DNA from: Pyronema omphalodes
Taxonomy: Eukaryota > Ascomycota > Pezizomycetes > Pezizales > Pyronemataceae
DNA length: 64,000 bases
Direction: 5' to 3'
NCBI GenBank assembly: GCA_024516155.1
Contig: JAJJXM010000035.1
Location: forward strand, 62,001 to 126,000
In this document: positions 33,605-44,933 of the stretch, piece after piece
Position numbering within the stretch: the first letter of the stretch is position 1
Layout: every line of letters starts with the position of its first letter
Program-made: the position numbers and the translations under genes
The notes under the pieces: generated by a model
What the model was told of the DNA's origin: nothing
The model's database searches: none
The model's input: the letters and a program-made list of their open reading frames with translations, nothing else

Positions 33605-36600
33605 CATCTTGGCGTTTTGATTGGGTTTTCAGTTTTTTTATTTTTCAGTTTATGGGTTTCATGGGTTATAAAGCGGGTGGGGGTTTTGATCTTTTTTTGT
33701 CTTATGCATAAAGTGGGTGCGGCGTGTATTGGGTTTGATTTGATCTTTTTTTACGCTTCTTGCACTAACATTACCTTTATCTTTACCTTACTACATCTTC
33801 ATACCATGCATCTATTTACCTCAATCCTTTTTCATTAGTTATACAGCAAAGCTTGTAGCGAAGCATTTACTTGGCTAAGCTGGTTTTTTATTATTCTTTA
33901 TCCATCGAAGCATGGAGCAATTCTTTCTTTACTACTACATCTACACCTACAATCTTGTCAATATCTGGGACTACATATCTTATTTTTTTTATCTCATGTC
34001 TCCTTTGTCTAATGTATTTTTTCTTCTGGTTCTGGTTCTTTTTCTTTTATTACTCCACTCTACAAACGCATCCTTTACGAAAGGAAATTTGGTCACAGGC
34101 GGACGACCACGAAACGAAAACTGTTAGTACCACGAAGTACAAAGTTGGAATTACAAAATACGAACCCCACGGGAACGATCTAGTCATCATCGATATCTCC
34201 AGAGAAAGGATTTAAATCAATCACTGTTTACCTTTATTGGATCGAATTAAGAAAATCAAAAAAGGAAGTCCGACAAAGTGCTGCGAAAGTGTGATGGGGG
34301 GTTTGATGAATGAAGAACTGGAGAATTGCAAAGACGTTTGAATCTGGAGATATCAGGCGGAGTCATTTGGTTGAACTTTTCTGCCTGATATTTTAAAAGC
34401 CATACATTCTAAGGGTCGGAATGATGGCCGTTTTGTGTTGAGCAATTATGTGGTTTTTTGTTCTGGGGAGGGGCCTTATGGGATACTTTACTTCTTAACT
34501 GAATGTGAAGAATATTGGGTACTGGGTGAAGGAATGGGGGGAGGGGGAGAGAGTAGGAAGTCAGGGAGAAGTGAGTCATGTAGCTTTGCACGGGAAATTT
34601 TTGTGTATCTGGAGTTATAATGCAGGACACAGATAAATGTACCGAACAAATGGAACAAAAAAAAAACGAAGGTCCATCGGATCTTCTCGGAGAAATCATG
34701 CAATCACGTCACACAATCTATATCACGTCTATCTAAAGTGCAGAGTGCAATTTCGAAAGAAAAAAAAAAGCCCACGAAAATTTGGATGTATGACCAAGAA
34801 TTGCACAAAAAAAGTCCGAGAACTTTCCACGAACTCTTGGAACTAGCGCGAACTTTTTTGAAATTTCGTGAATTGACAAGAAAAAATTGTTGTGGAACTG
34901 GTGGACTGTGCGCTGTTTGTGGGTGTGGTGTTCCTGCAGATCTGGTAAGTTGGTGGATGTGTTGGATCTCGATTTGGTATGGAGTAGTTGCGCACGGTCA
35001 GCACAGAAAGCGGCGAACTTCTGCCCGCCGGCGACGGGGCGACGTGAAGTAATGGTGATGGGTGATGGGTGATGGTGATGTGGCAAGCGCCGCAGGTCCG
35101 CAGGTCCGCCCGGTCTAAACCCCACGAAAAGCCGCTGTTGCTGCTTAACCACGGTAATGCAGCATAGGGAACCCATGAGAATCCACGACAAGTCCAAAAA
35201 TGGCAACAAACACACGCTATGGAAGTCAGAAAGAACCTTGGAAGAGCCCCCCGAAGGCGAAGGGAACCTCCCTCCATCGTCCCCTCCGCCAGCTGTCGCT
35301 TTTGGTCTTAAACTACTGGAAACGCTAGGTACAGCCGTTGCCCGGTCCGGTTCTCTCGCTCGGGAGAACCGGGGGGCCCGCACTCCAAAATGTAAAATGC
35401 ACACTAGCCAGCAATAGAAATTCATGCGTGGTAAAAATTGCCGAAAATTGTTACTGACACTTCTTAGATCAACAATCTCGCCAGGAGACTAAGGAAACGA
35501 GGTTTGGCAATTCGTTGGGCTTTATGGACCGTTTCGTTTGTTCAAGACGCCGTTTATTTGTGGCTGATGACAGCTTCAGGGAACCGGATAGATCACCGCA
35601 CAAAGAATGTTATAATTCTCATTGAGTAAATCTGATGACTCGGAGAACGATGACCGTGAACAGGTGATGAAGTGGAATGGATGATGAGTTGGTGATCGAA
35701 ACTTGATGAAAAATGCGATTGGATTCAAATTCAAACGGATTGTTGCCGCTATGTACCCCAGTTATGACAACAACTCATCAACTTTTTCATCAAAGTCATC
35801 AAAGTTTAATCAGATCTTCATCAACCCTGGACCGGGTCGTACCGCCCTTCACCCCACCCCCTCGGAGTAAAGATGTCAAATCGCCAAGATATACTTCTCG
35901 TGATCTGTCAATGATAGTCTGATGGAAGCTTCTTTTTAGCCGCTAGTTTTATTTTACTTCGATTCGGTTGAGTGCGGTTGTTACACCGGGAATGGTCCAA
36001 TGGTAACATTTCTATTGGCCCGGTCTTTTGTAAGGTATGTCATGTGCTGTAATCTACATAAACTTGGCTACAATTGTGCAAAAGATATGTAGAACCACTG
36101 TCTGAGTAGTGGGTACGAGATCAATATGTTCTGCCACGCCCACATTCTCTATACAGTTCACAAATCGTGATATCTAGTCTACTACTCTAATTCCCACCAT
36201 GCCGATGATGACGATGGCAACGATACTGATGAATGACGAATAAAAAATCAAGGAATATGGGTTTTACTTCATCGTATACACTTTATTACGTTACGGGCTT
36301 TATGGCCAGGTTTTCACTCCTTGCAGCGGTGCCCCCGAATTTACCCGGGATCAAATTGCTGAGAAATCAAAAAGATGACAAAATACGTCATACTTACTTC
36401 CAGCGTTCCCACAAAGCTCCGGTACCGGCTTTCGTGATGAAGGCTTTGCTGAGATTCGACGTGAACAGGGCTGCGCATGTTCCTTTCGGCAAACAGCAAA
36501 ACAGTACGTATTAGCCGGTGTTGAGGTGCAGTTTAGTGAATGTATCACTACCAAGTTTTATATTGATAGATAACTTTAAACAAAGTTCTGATGAAGAACA

Positions 36601-37083
36601 GATGAAAGCAGACATCGTGTGTTGTTTGATTTGATAAAAATTAATTTCAGGTTCCGCATGGTGCCCATAAACGTAAGGATATTAGAGTACATGGGATGAA
36701 AGCTTCTAAAGTGCCTAAAGTTCGTATGATACTTAGGTGTACGGTGAAGAAAAGCCGTTGATTTTATTGAATTGTGAATTGTGAATGAGCTGATGATATT
36801 GCGCAATGGTCACGAGGTGATACGGCGTGATTATGTTTCACCTACTGTAGCTTGTTTACACTCCCGTCTCCGCGCCTCCATGTTTCGTTTCAACCTGCAG
36901 CTAATTCCTTAAAGCTATCTTAGCTCAGCACGCCTACGCTTCAGCTCCAAGCTCCCGCCCAGCACCAGCCCTTTCTTAGCCTAGCCTTATTTATCCCTTC
37001 CCCATCGTCATGCCGAGCCAACATAGCTCTCGCTTGTAGCACGACGTCCAGCGATAGACGCCAGACGCCCCGCTCTTTGGACC
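33605..37083. other. 3.5-kb spacer, no supported gene
   Basis: The first 250 bases are the T-rich 3' flank of the Stb3-like gene. A 230-codon minus frame at 34733-35425 has no domain and a random-looking composition. A small GGTGATGGGTGAT repeat lies at 35045-35080. Nothing else is recognised. Confidence 0.45.
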
Positions 37084-38555
37084 ATGAACAAACATACCTC
37101 GCAGACCTCGCAAGAAGAACCCGATTCACGAACCCTTCTCCTTATCCGTCGGAACTTGTGCGCTCATTCTCCACCGACTACCCCGCTTGAAGAGCTTCTC
37201 CCCGCTTTATCCAGCTCAGCAAATGTCGATATACAGCTATATGCGTTCATTGCTATCATCATAAGGGACTTTGTTACCAGCTGGTATTCTCATGTATCCC
37301 AGGATCATGCTTTCACGGATGAAATCATCGCGTTAATCGCGCACTGTACAAGGAGTCTAGAGGAGCGCATAAGGAAGCTTGATTTGGAGGTGTTACTGCT
37401 CGACGAGATTCCTGCCATTCTAGAAGCCCACGTCCGTGGTATGACATACACATACTTCTCCTTATCCCATTTTGTATCACTCTAACCTCCTCAGATTTTC
37501 GCACCGCCTCTGAGCGTGTTTCCACAGCTCTTGCACCCAACCTCACCTTACCAGAGCTGTTCCGTTCCTATCAACCTCACCCAGCAACAGATAACGAACG
37601 CCTCTACCTCAAGCTTCTCAGCAACAATATCCTTGCCGTATTATTACCTAGCGAAGACCTCGAGAGTGGCTGTGAACGCAGCCTGCTACGAGAAATCGTT
37701 GCCAATATCGTTTTGGGAAATGTCCTCGATAAACTCTCCGAACCCTTCGCCCTTTACGAAATAATCATATCTTTACTCCGTTCCCCAAGCGATGCACCGC
37801 CTCCTCCACCCAGTAGACGGGGATCCTTGGCTCCGACTCCTCCCCCTCCAACTCCTCCTCCACCAAAGCCAGAAGTACCAGAGATACCAACATTAGAGCA
37901 TAAAATTGTAGCTGGTATTGAGTTACTCTTTACCGGCATGACCGCACTCTTTTCTCTACTAAGCTCCTTAAACCATCTCCTTCTTCACCCCCTAGAAGAG
38001 CAGCCTAAAAAGCGGCCCTTGATAAGGAGTGCTCTCCCAGGCTTCGTCAGCACCTTATTACACTTATCTGTCTTACAGCCATGGCTACCTGCTGTGTTAC
38101 GGTTCATCAGTAACCCATTTTCGACCCGGAGAAACGTTCTGGGGAGATTGCTGGATGATTTACTCTTAACCAAGCTGAATCCACTTATAAACGAAGCTCT
38201 TGTAGTCTCTGTGTTAAAGACTGCACGCTCTAACCTATTTCCCGGGGATGCCATGGGGCCTGCCAAGAAGTACCCATCCGAGGAAGAAAAAGAGCGCATC
38301 AAGATAGAGTGTGAAAAAGCCGTGCGCGACAAGTTACCCGAAAGATTACGAAAGCACTGGGGAGAAGGAGTCGCGAGGAGATGGTTAGAAGTGCTAGGAA
38401 ATAAGGAGGTTAATAAGGTGTTGTTGTTAAGAATAGTCGATTTGTTGGTCTCCCGTTTAATACCTGAGCTTACGGAAACGGGAGGAGAGGAATGGAGGAA
38501 ACGGAGAGAAAGTAAGGCATTGCAAATGCAGACTATCGAAGTGGAGGAGGAATAG
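37084..38555 (+). CDS. PXA-domain protein
   Basis: Exons 37084-37438 and 37495-38555 (intron GTATGA ... TCTAAC ... CAG) give 471 residues. The N-terminal 30-200 residues fit the PXA (PX-associated) domain: an SSANVDIQLYAFIAIIIRDFVTSWY-like start, a central LLDEIPAILEAHVRDFRTA, and then the characteristic LRE-IVANIVLGNVLDKLSEP. PXA domains occur in sorting nexins and related endosomal or ER-membrane proteins. A Pro-rich linker (PPPPPSRRGS, TPPPPTPPPP) separates it from a second helical region at about 225-455, with a hydrophobic helix near ELLFTGMTALFSLLSSLNHLL. There is no PX or RGS domain, so this is the short fungal type. It is probably membrane-associated in endosomal or lipid trafficking; the precise role is unknown. 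Confidence 0.8.
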
Positions 38556-40756
38556 TTTTCTTGTTCACATCTGTGGGAGCAGGGTGATGCTGAAGTTGAT
38601 CTCGAAGTGGATGCTGAGATTTATGAGGAATATGTGGGGGACTGAACTGTGGCTGCACCATAGGGAACCCATGGGGCATGTAGGGAATATTATGAGGATT
38701 AGAGGAATGGCGAGAAGTGGAAATTGCATGACGGTAGGTGAGAGGGTGGGCTGGCGGTGGTGGTGTTTAATGGCAAAGAGAGACGGCGGTGCTGTACGCT
38801 TTTTATGATGACTTGAAAATTTGAATAGTTATTTTGATATCTATGGGCCATTTTCTCTCAGTTGTGATTGTACCAACGTGAAACCATATTGAGCGACGAG
38901 AAACAACGTGAAATGACGTGGGAGATGGAATGAGGTGGAAACCGAGATACCATGTCCAAGTATCAGTAAGTGCACGTCGGAGCTAGGGTGAGGGTATAGG
39001 GTAAGAACCCCGCTCTTCATCTCGATCTTATTTTTCGGTTGGTTTGGGGCTGGTACGGGATCTGTAGATCGGAAAACATGGTATAGATTGGCAACTTTGG
39101 GAGGCTCCAAGAAGGGGATAAGATGGTTATATACGGGATATTCTGTGGGGGTATCGCTGGGAAAACAAAAGCTATTGGCTTGGATTTTTTGTATTGATGT
39201 GTGGCAGAGATTTGTCATTGAGGGGCTCCGAGGGGAGGAGAAGGGGGGGGGGGGGGGATATTGAAGTTGTAATCATGATATTTCATTCATATACTTTTCA
39301 AACTAAGGATTTCTGACATAATATCATAGACCATAGACAGTACCAATAATCACCCGGTTGAGAAAATCCAGGAAATTGTAATGAGCCCGTCATCATTCTC
39401 GGTAGACTAAAGGCTCATAAACTTCTTGAAATGGATCAATCAACAAAATATGGCCTGGTCAGAGATAATCGTATATGACATTGTTTCGCTTGCTAAAACT
39501 GATAGAAGCTCAATGAGTCCATATGCTTATTTTACTAGCCATCTATGAAGGGTTTATTAAATACGATTGCCTGGTTCAAAAGCAGCGTTACTGGTGGGTG
39601 CTTCCAGGATTAAAGTCGCTCACACATGGTTCGACATCATGTATCACTCGACGGACACTGTAAGACCCCAACGAACGTTAGCTCTAAAAATCCTGTGGAG
39701 TTTGGTTTTCTGGAACATTATCATCTAACAACCCATTTTTGAGATATTTTGAGCTTGGAAAGTCTCGGCGTACAAGTAATCTACCGCAATATAAGGGCTT
39801 ACTCAATAACAATAGTACCCTATTAGCCGAAATGTGCCACAGATGTCTACAGCCTTAGTATCGAAAAATCGAGGCGGAATCTTGCGTCATCGGAAGTATT
39901 GACTTGGATAATGTAAGCGAGCTTACGAATGACGAAATTGGCAGTTTTTTTTTGGAGCCTGAAGATGGACTTGACACTTGAACTTCACACCGTCATAGGT
40001 AAAGTAGAAAGATTCTTGAAGACAACGAAGGATCACAAATATGCAGCAAATCATATTAAAACACCGTAATTACCCATAGTTCGATTTTTGAATATTGACA
40101 TTGAAGTAGGAAGACTTGTACTATATGTTTTCTAGGCTAGAGAACGTGGCTGTTGAGAGTATATAGAATGGACTGCTCTGGTTAGACAATAGGAACAGGC
40201 TGCACACTGTAGACGCCACAGACCACTGAATATTATCATTTGAAATTACTCTGTATTTATTTGGGTTTTCTGTGTTCATTTTGGTTTCAGCGTATTTAAT
40301 TTGGTTTCACTGTATTCGTTTTGGTTTCACTGTATTCGTTTCGGCTTCGTTGTATTAATTTTGGTTTCACTGTATTCATTTCGGTTAAACCGCTACATGA
40401 AATTAAAAAATATCGCGCCCGTTTCAGTTTAGGTTCCACATCATTTCTATCCGTCTTGTCTTGGTGTTAATTCTCCATTGTGTCTCTTTCTCAGAATTTC
40501 TATCAACAGCTGCGCGAGGAAGGCCCATGGACATCATTCATAGATTGTCAAGTATTGTATTACTATCTTCGTCGTATGGCAAAATCTTTCGCCTTGTAAG
40601 CAGTCAGTGCCATTATGGTATCATTCAACTTCGTAATTCGTGGTTCGTTAGCTTCTTCCCATCAAGCAGCAACCAGCCCAGTCCTCAATCCAGCTCCACT
40701 TCTACATCCTCTTCCTCAAATCTTTAACCTCGCTTCATTATCAATTCTCTCGACTC
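38556..40756. other. 2.2-kb spacer with minisatellite and G tract
   Basis: No supported gene. It contains a run of 15 G (39243-39257) and a 20-bp tandem repeat at 40262-40386. Open frames are short and lack domains. Confidence 0.45.
40262..40386. repeat. 20-bp minisatellite, about 6 copies
   Basis: Consecutive diverged copies of CTGTATTCGTTTTGGTTTCA. The repeat is non-coding and ends about 370 bases before the 3' end of the minus-strand gene at 40757-41320. Confidence 0.85.
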
Positions 40757-41320
40757 TTATTGATATGATACTGATAGCCCTAGCTCAAACTTTATCTGCT
40801 TTACCACCGCCTCATCATCATCTTCCTGCGACCGTCTCGACCTTTCCGGCGTCATATCCCATTCTTCCTCCTTCTTCTTCCTCGCCATTCGTTTTGCTTT
40901 CCTAGCCGCTGCTAACTGATCTCCCTTATTCGGAGTCCTTTCTTTCTTCACCATCTTTGGTGATCTTCCTTTATCCGGCGTCTCAGACTCTCCCATCTCC
41001 TTTATCAACTCCTGTCTCTTCCTTTTCTTATGCATATTGAGCTGCATTCCCTTATTCACGACCAGTGTTCCATTGTCATCAATCGAAACCTGACGTGGGT
41101 CACCAAATCCTCCATCTTCAGGTTCAATAATTTGCTCTGGTTTTCCTTCCCATTGGTCCCGGAAGTTGTTCTTATTCCGAATTCCACGGCCCAAGGATTC
41201 TAGCTCTCGGAAGATCATCGCAGCTGAGGGTGTCCAGGTGGCATTTTTTTTCATTTTTTTGCGGAGCTTGGCCAGTTCTTCGGGGGTGAGCCGGTTCCAT
41301 TGTTTATCTGTATTCGACAT
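40757..41320 (-). CDS. small basic protein related to the internal block of the ING protein
   Basis: An intronless protein of 187 residues. Residues 8-104 align without gaps to residues about 257-353 of the ING/PHD protein at 19521-22909. I count roughly 60 identical positions in 97, including shared WNxLTxEELAxLRKxMKKN, REL-LGRG and PEDGG-GDP motifs. The remainder is Lys/Arg-rich (KKRKRQ, KKERTPNKGD, KAKRMARKKKEEEW) and looks nuclear. It lacks both the ING domain and the PHD finger. No named family was recognised. It could be a bona fide paralogue of a DNA- or chromatin-binding module, or a partial duplication. The frame is intact and the codon composition normal, which argues for function. 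Confidence 0.7.
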   Translation of the reverse strand: MSNTDKQWNRLTPEELAKLRKKMKKNATWTPSAAMIFRELESLGRGIRNKNNFRDQWEGKPEQIIEPEDGGFGDPRQVSIDDNGTLVVNKGMQLNMHKKRKRQELIKEMGESETPDKGRSPKMVKKERTPNKGDQLAAARKAKRMARKKKEEEWDMTPERSRRSQEDDDEAVVKQIKFELGLSVSYQ

Positions 41321-42332
41321 AGTGTGCTATGTGAAGGTAATAACTGGAGGTGGTTTTCAGAGTTGGAGTCCGGGGTGGAAGTCGTTGGGGCGTTTTTTTT
41401 TTTCGTGCGGGGTAAGGCAAAACGATACACCGGTCGTCGTCGTAGGTGTCGAAGGCAACGGAACGAACGTCGAGATCTCGTAAGCGAAAAAAAATAATCG
41501 ATAAAGAATGCGTGGATATAGATTGAGACAGCTGGAATTGGACTGAGCTTTTGTTTTGATGGTGATGAGGCGCGGGGCGCGTCGTTGCGCTGCTCATCAT
41601 GGAACGCGACTAGTTATGTCGCACATGAGCCGCGCGCTTCGTACCACGTCTGTCATTGATTTTTTCAAACTTTTGTAAATCATTAGGAAAATTATCTATC
41701 ATATATTGGACTTCTACAGTGGATTCAAATATAAATCAGGGGGAGATTGATGTTCGATTTTGCTGCAGAAGATTCGTAACCAAAGCTAACGAGTGCATCA
41801 TTTGATATCACTCATGTTCAATTTGACCTCGACTGTTGTCTACGAAATTAATGGGGTCTTCGATGTATACTTGAATACATTTGGTATCTTATTGGTTATC
41901 CTCATATATGATATGAAAGTATCAGGCACGGCTAGACTAAGCGTGCAGCAGAACTACATTAGAGGGTTAAAGGAACAGAATAACGCTCTAACAAAGACTT
42001 TATTAGTTATTGAGTTTCTCGTTACGTGGTAGTCTTGATTTTAGACAATCGGATAAATGACTGCTTTGGATAATGATATGGGCATGGAATAAAGTTTGAT
42101 GAACACGGATAAAAGTACAAGCCTGTGCTTCTAGCGACAAGTTATGAACCGTCTCTGAATCTCTCATTGTAAATGTATTGTGTAACCACACATATGCCTT
42201 CCTCAACTTAAATTTCAATCTTATAGTCTCCTCTCCTCCCAAATCATTAGCCACTGAAAAAATGTTTAAGCTTCTCCATGGCGTCTTTAGCCCAAGTAAC
42301 ACATCGAAGCCCAGCATGTCTAAGCTTAGCCA
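41321..42332. other. spacer between the small basic-protein gene and the Ifi6-like gene
   Basis: This is the promoter side of the minus-strand gene at 41320. It holds GC-rich words (GGCGCGGGGCGCGTCG near 41570) and a short A-rich tract. No further gene was seen. Confidence 0.4.
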
Positions 42333-42958
42333 TTAAGTTCCTGGCCCACGAACTCTCTCTGCAATGGCTGCAAAAAAGGTACTGCCAAAAAGCCCAGCAC
42401 CAACTGCGGGAATTACAATGGGTAGTGTCATACCCATGCTTTGAAGCAGTGCGAAGAGACTTCCAGCCGCTACTGCTGAACCGATAGAAGCCTGCCAGGC
42501 AGCTGCAAGCGATCCTATTACACATGAATATATCAGCATTATTCCTCGGCCAAGAAATACTGACGACGTTCAAGCTTGAAAGTCAGAAGTTGGACTTCCT
42601 TACCAGCAACTGGGCCCAGCGCTCCAAACCCAGCAAGAGCCAACGGATTGATCATCAGGACAATTGCAATCACAAAAAACGCTACATGCCACGGATGCGC
42701 TTTGATCCATCCCTTGGAAGCCTCATAAATCTCCCTACGGAAGTCTTCATCCTTAATAGTATCGATAACCCTTCTGATAAATGCCCGGAGATCAATATGG
42801 CTTAGCCCACGCAGTATAGATTTGGTCAGTGCTGTAAATGGACCTGGATTCGTAGCTATGTAAGCATCGACGGCTGCTTCGAGGTTTCTGGCTTGAAAGC
42901 TGCGGGAGTGAGGAGAAAGCCTTGGGTCGGAGCCAGAGCGAGAGCTGGAGTCGGACAT
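42333..42958 (-). CDS. Ifi-6-16/ISG12-like small membrane protein
   Basis: Exons 42604-42958 and 42333-42514 (read right to left) give 178 residues. The intron (GTAAGG ... AATAG) splits a Gly codon and joins GALGPVAG to SLAAAWQASIG. The C-terminal 75 residues match the interferon-inducible Ifi-6-16 family: three small-residue-rich hydrophobic segments (VAFFVIAIVLMINPLALAGF, GSAVAAGSLFALLQSMGM, IPAVGAGLFGSTFFAAIAE) with conserved Gly/Ala packing. The N-terminal 90 residues are polar and helical. Animal members sit in mitochondrial or other inner membranes and affect apoptosis. Fungal members are uncharacterised and no immune role is implied. The start is the ATG just after a purine-rich leader. 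Confidence 0.8.
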
Positions 42959-44627
42959 GTTGATTATGACTCGCTAGGGAAGAGAAAGTTGAGGACGATG
43001 TATACTGTAGGTAAGATCGACAGAAGAAATGGTGGAGGAATGACTGTGGATTAGAGACAGAGAGGGTTGGGCATGGACGGAGGTGGACGGAGGTGGAGGA
43101 AGGTGGAGGAAGGTAGAAAAAGATGGAGGAGGGTGAAGGAGGCTGGTGGAGGAAGATGGAGGGATAAGGACTGTGCTTCATACTTCTGCTAAACAAAAGC
43201 CTGTTTGCAAACGAGTCTCAAGAGCAAAAATATGCGCGCTAAAATAAATGTTTTAGAGATAGAGGGCTATTTATGGGTGAATATTATTGGATTACAAAAC
43301 AACTATGTATTATGTACAACAATATACTTGACATCGGTTCGTGTAGATTAGGTTTGTTGATGTACTTGCGTTATAACTGAAGCGATCATGTCATTTAATC
43401 AATAAAAAAGGGAAAACAAGAACATCTAATACCTACATGTAGTCACTATTCCGGGATTGAATTCCGGCGCGCCATATTGTTTGAATGTGCGCGAAGCGTT
43501 CTGCTATCACATATAGTTAGTCTTCGCAAACTCAATCATGCGCCACTTTTCCAGGTTCTGCGACACCCTTCAAAAGGTGCCAAAGAATTGGGGAGGTTTC
43601 CCTATACAAAGGTGTGCACTGAGAGGGTTTGAAATATGGAGCGCACCCTCTACAATTCACACATAGCAGTGATATAGCCATAACCCAATGGTTTACAGAG
43701 AAAAGGTACAATTTATGAGTTCTATGATAGCTAATTTCAATTATGATCATCAAAGGACTGTTGGTGCTTCGTGGAAGGCAGTTGTATAGGTGCTTGTAGC
43801 TGTAAGAGGGACAAAGGTTGGGCGCAGTGATACAGCAGGGTATTGAACTTACCCTTTAGTATCGGGTACATACAAAAGGCACAATATTAATTCTCGTTTA
43901 TGGACCCTGCAGTTATCTGGGACTTCCACAACTTCCCTGCCGATAAAGCCGAATCAACGCAAGCAAAGCAGAGGGTATCCCACTTCTGTTCTTGATACCA
44001 ACATATCTGATGAAAGATGTCCTTTCTTTGAAGATTCTGCCGCCTATAACCCAAAGAATCGTAACTTTCCTGCAAGAGCAAGATTGATCCGCTGATAATA
44101 TTCGGGCAGTGGCGCCATATTCTGGTTATAATGCATGCAATGCTATAGTAAACATATTAATCCAGAGTAACAAAGAAAAAAACACGTGCCCGTGAAGTAT
44201 TAGCGAGCTAGATGATGGAAATTCTGGGATAACTTCGGGTTTGAAGTAAGATGCATCTAGGACTCAGGTAAAGCATATGTTTTTGGAACATGGATACTGC
44301 AAACTGAGGGCTGAATGGAGGACTTCTTTCTATTCAGATATCTTCCAGAAGGGGTGTTCCAAGATATAAGTTATTAAATCTTCTATTGTGAACTAATATT
44401 AAAATATTAATTTCAGCTACTTGAAAATAAATCTTTAATCCACGGGTGGAGTTTTGAGCCTTAGTCTTTATACCCTCCACTATATTCAACCACAGTTCCT
44501 GTGTAAACTAAGGACATACAAACATCCTCCACCATCGTCCATTTACCATCGCTCACCTCAACTTGACCAAATTTCCAGCTTCGTCTTGAACGAAACAAAT
44601 CCCACCTCCAAAAAACTCCGACCATCC
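42959..44627. other. spacer with purine-rich leader
   Basis: The first 220 bases on the minus strand form the leader of the Ifi6-like gene and contain GGAGGTGGA-type purine repeats (43078-43165). The rest is AT-rich without a supported gene. Confidence 0.4.
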
Positions 44628-44933
44628 ATGGAAGACACTACCATCCTCACCGACGTCTCCAGCGTCAACCCATTTTACATAGCCAGCAACAACACCGCGA
44701 CAGACAGTAACTTCAGCTTCAAATACACCTGTAGCTACACACAAAACGGTTATACAAGCAACATTGTTACTACCATGAATCTAGCCGCAGATGAGACGAG
44801 ACCCTTGTGGGGAACTTTGGGGTTGACATCTAGTGAGCGAACGGATTTATCGGTGTGGATTACAGCGGTTATGATAATTTGGGTTACGGTGAGGGCACTG
44901 TCGAGAGGTAATAAGTTGTTGAGATGGGATTAA
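44628..44933 (+). CDS. orphan small single-pass membrane protein
   Basis: The ATG at 44628 gives 101 residues; the frame is open further upstream but has no better start. The N-terminal 65 residues are Asn/Thr/Ser-rich, with several N-x-S/T sites (NNTATDSNFS) and a single Cys. A hydrophobic segment (SVWITAVMIIWVTVRALS, about 76-93) is followed by a basic tail (RGNKLLRWD). This fits a type I or tail-anchored membrane protein with a glycosylated outer part. There is no conventional signal peptide. No family was recognised, and lineage-specific genes of this sort are common in fungi. An upstream TATA-type motif was not clear. Confidence 0.4.
   Translation: MEDTTILTDVSSVNPFYIASNNTATDSNFSFKYTCSYTQNGYTSNIVTTMNLAADETRPLWGTLGLTSSERTDLSVWITAVMIIWVTVRALSRGNKLLRWD

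Noticed and set aside
34733..35425. 230-codon minus-strand frame
   Set aside because: The composition is random-looking and crosses simple repeats, and no motif was found, so I do not support it as a gene.
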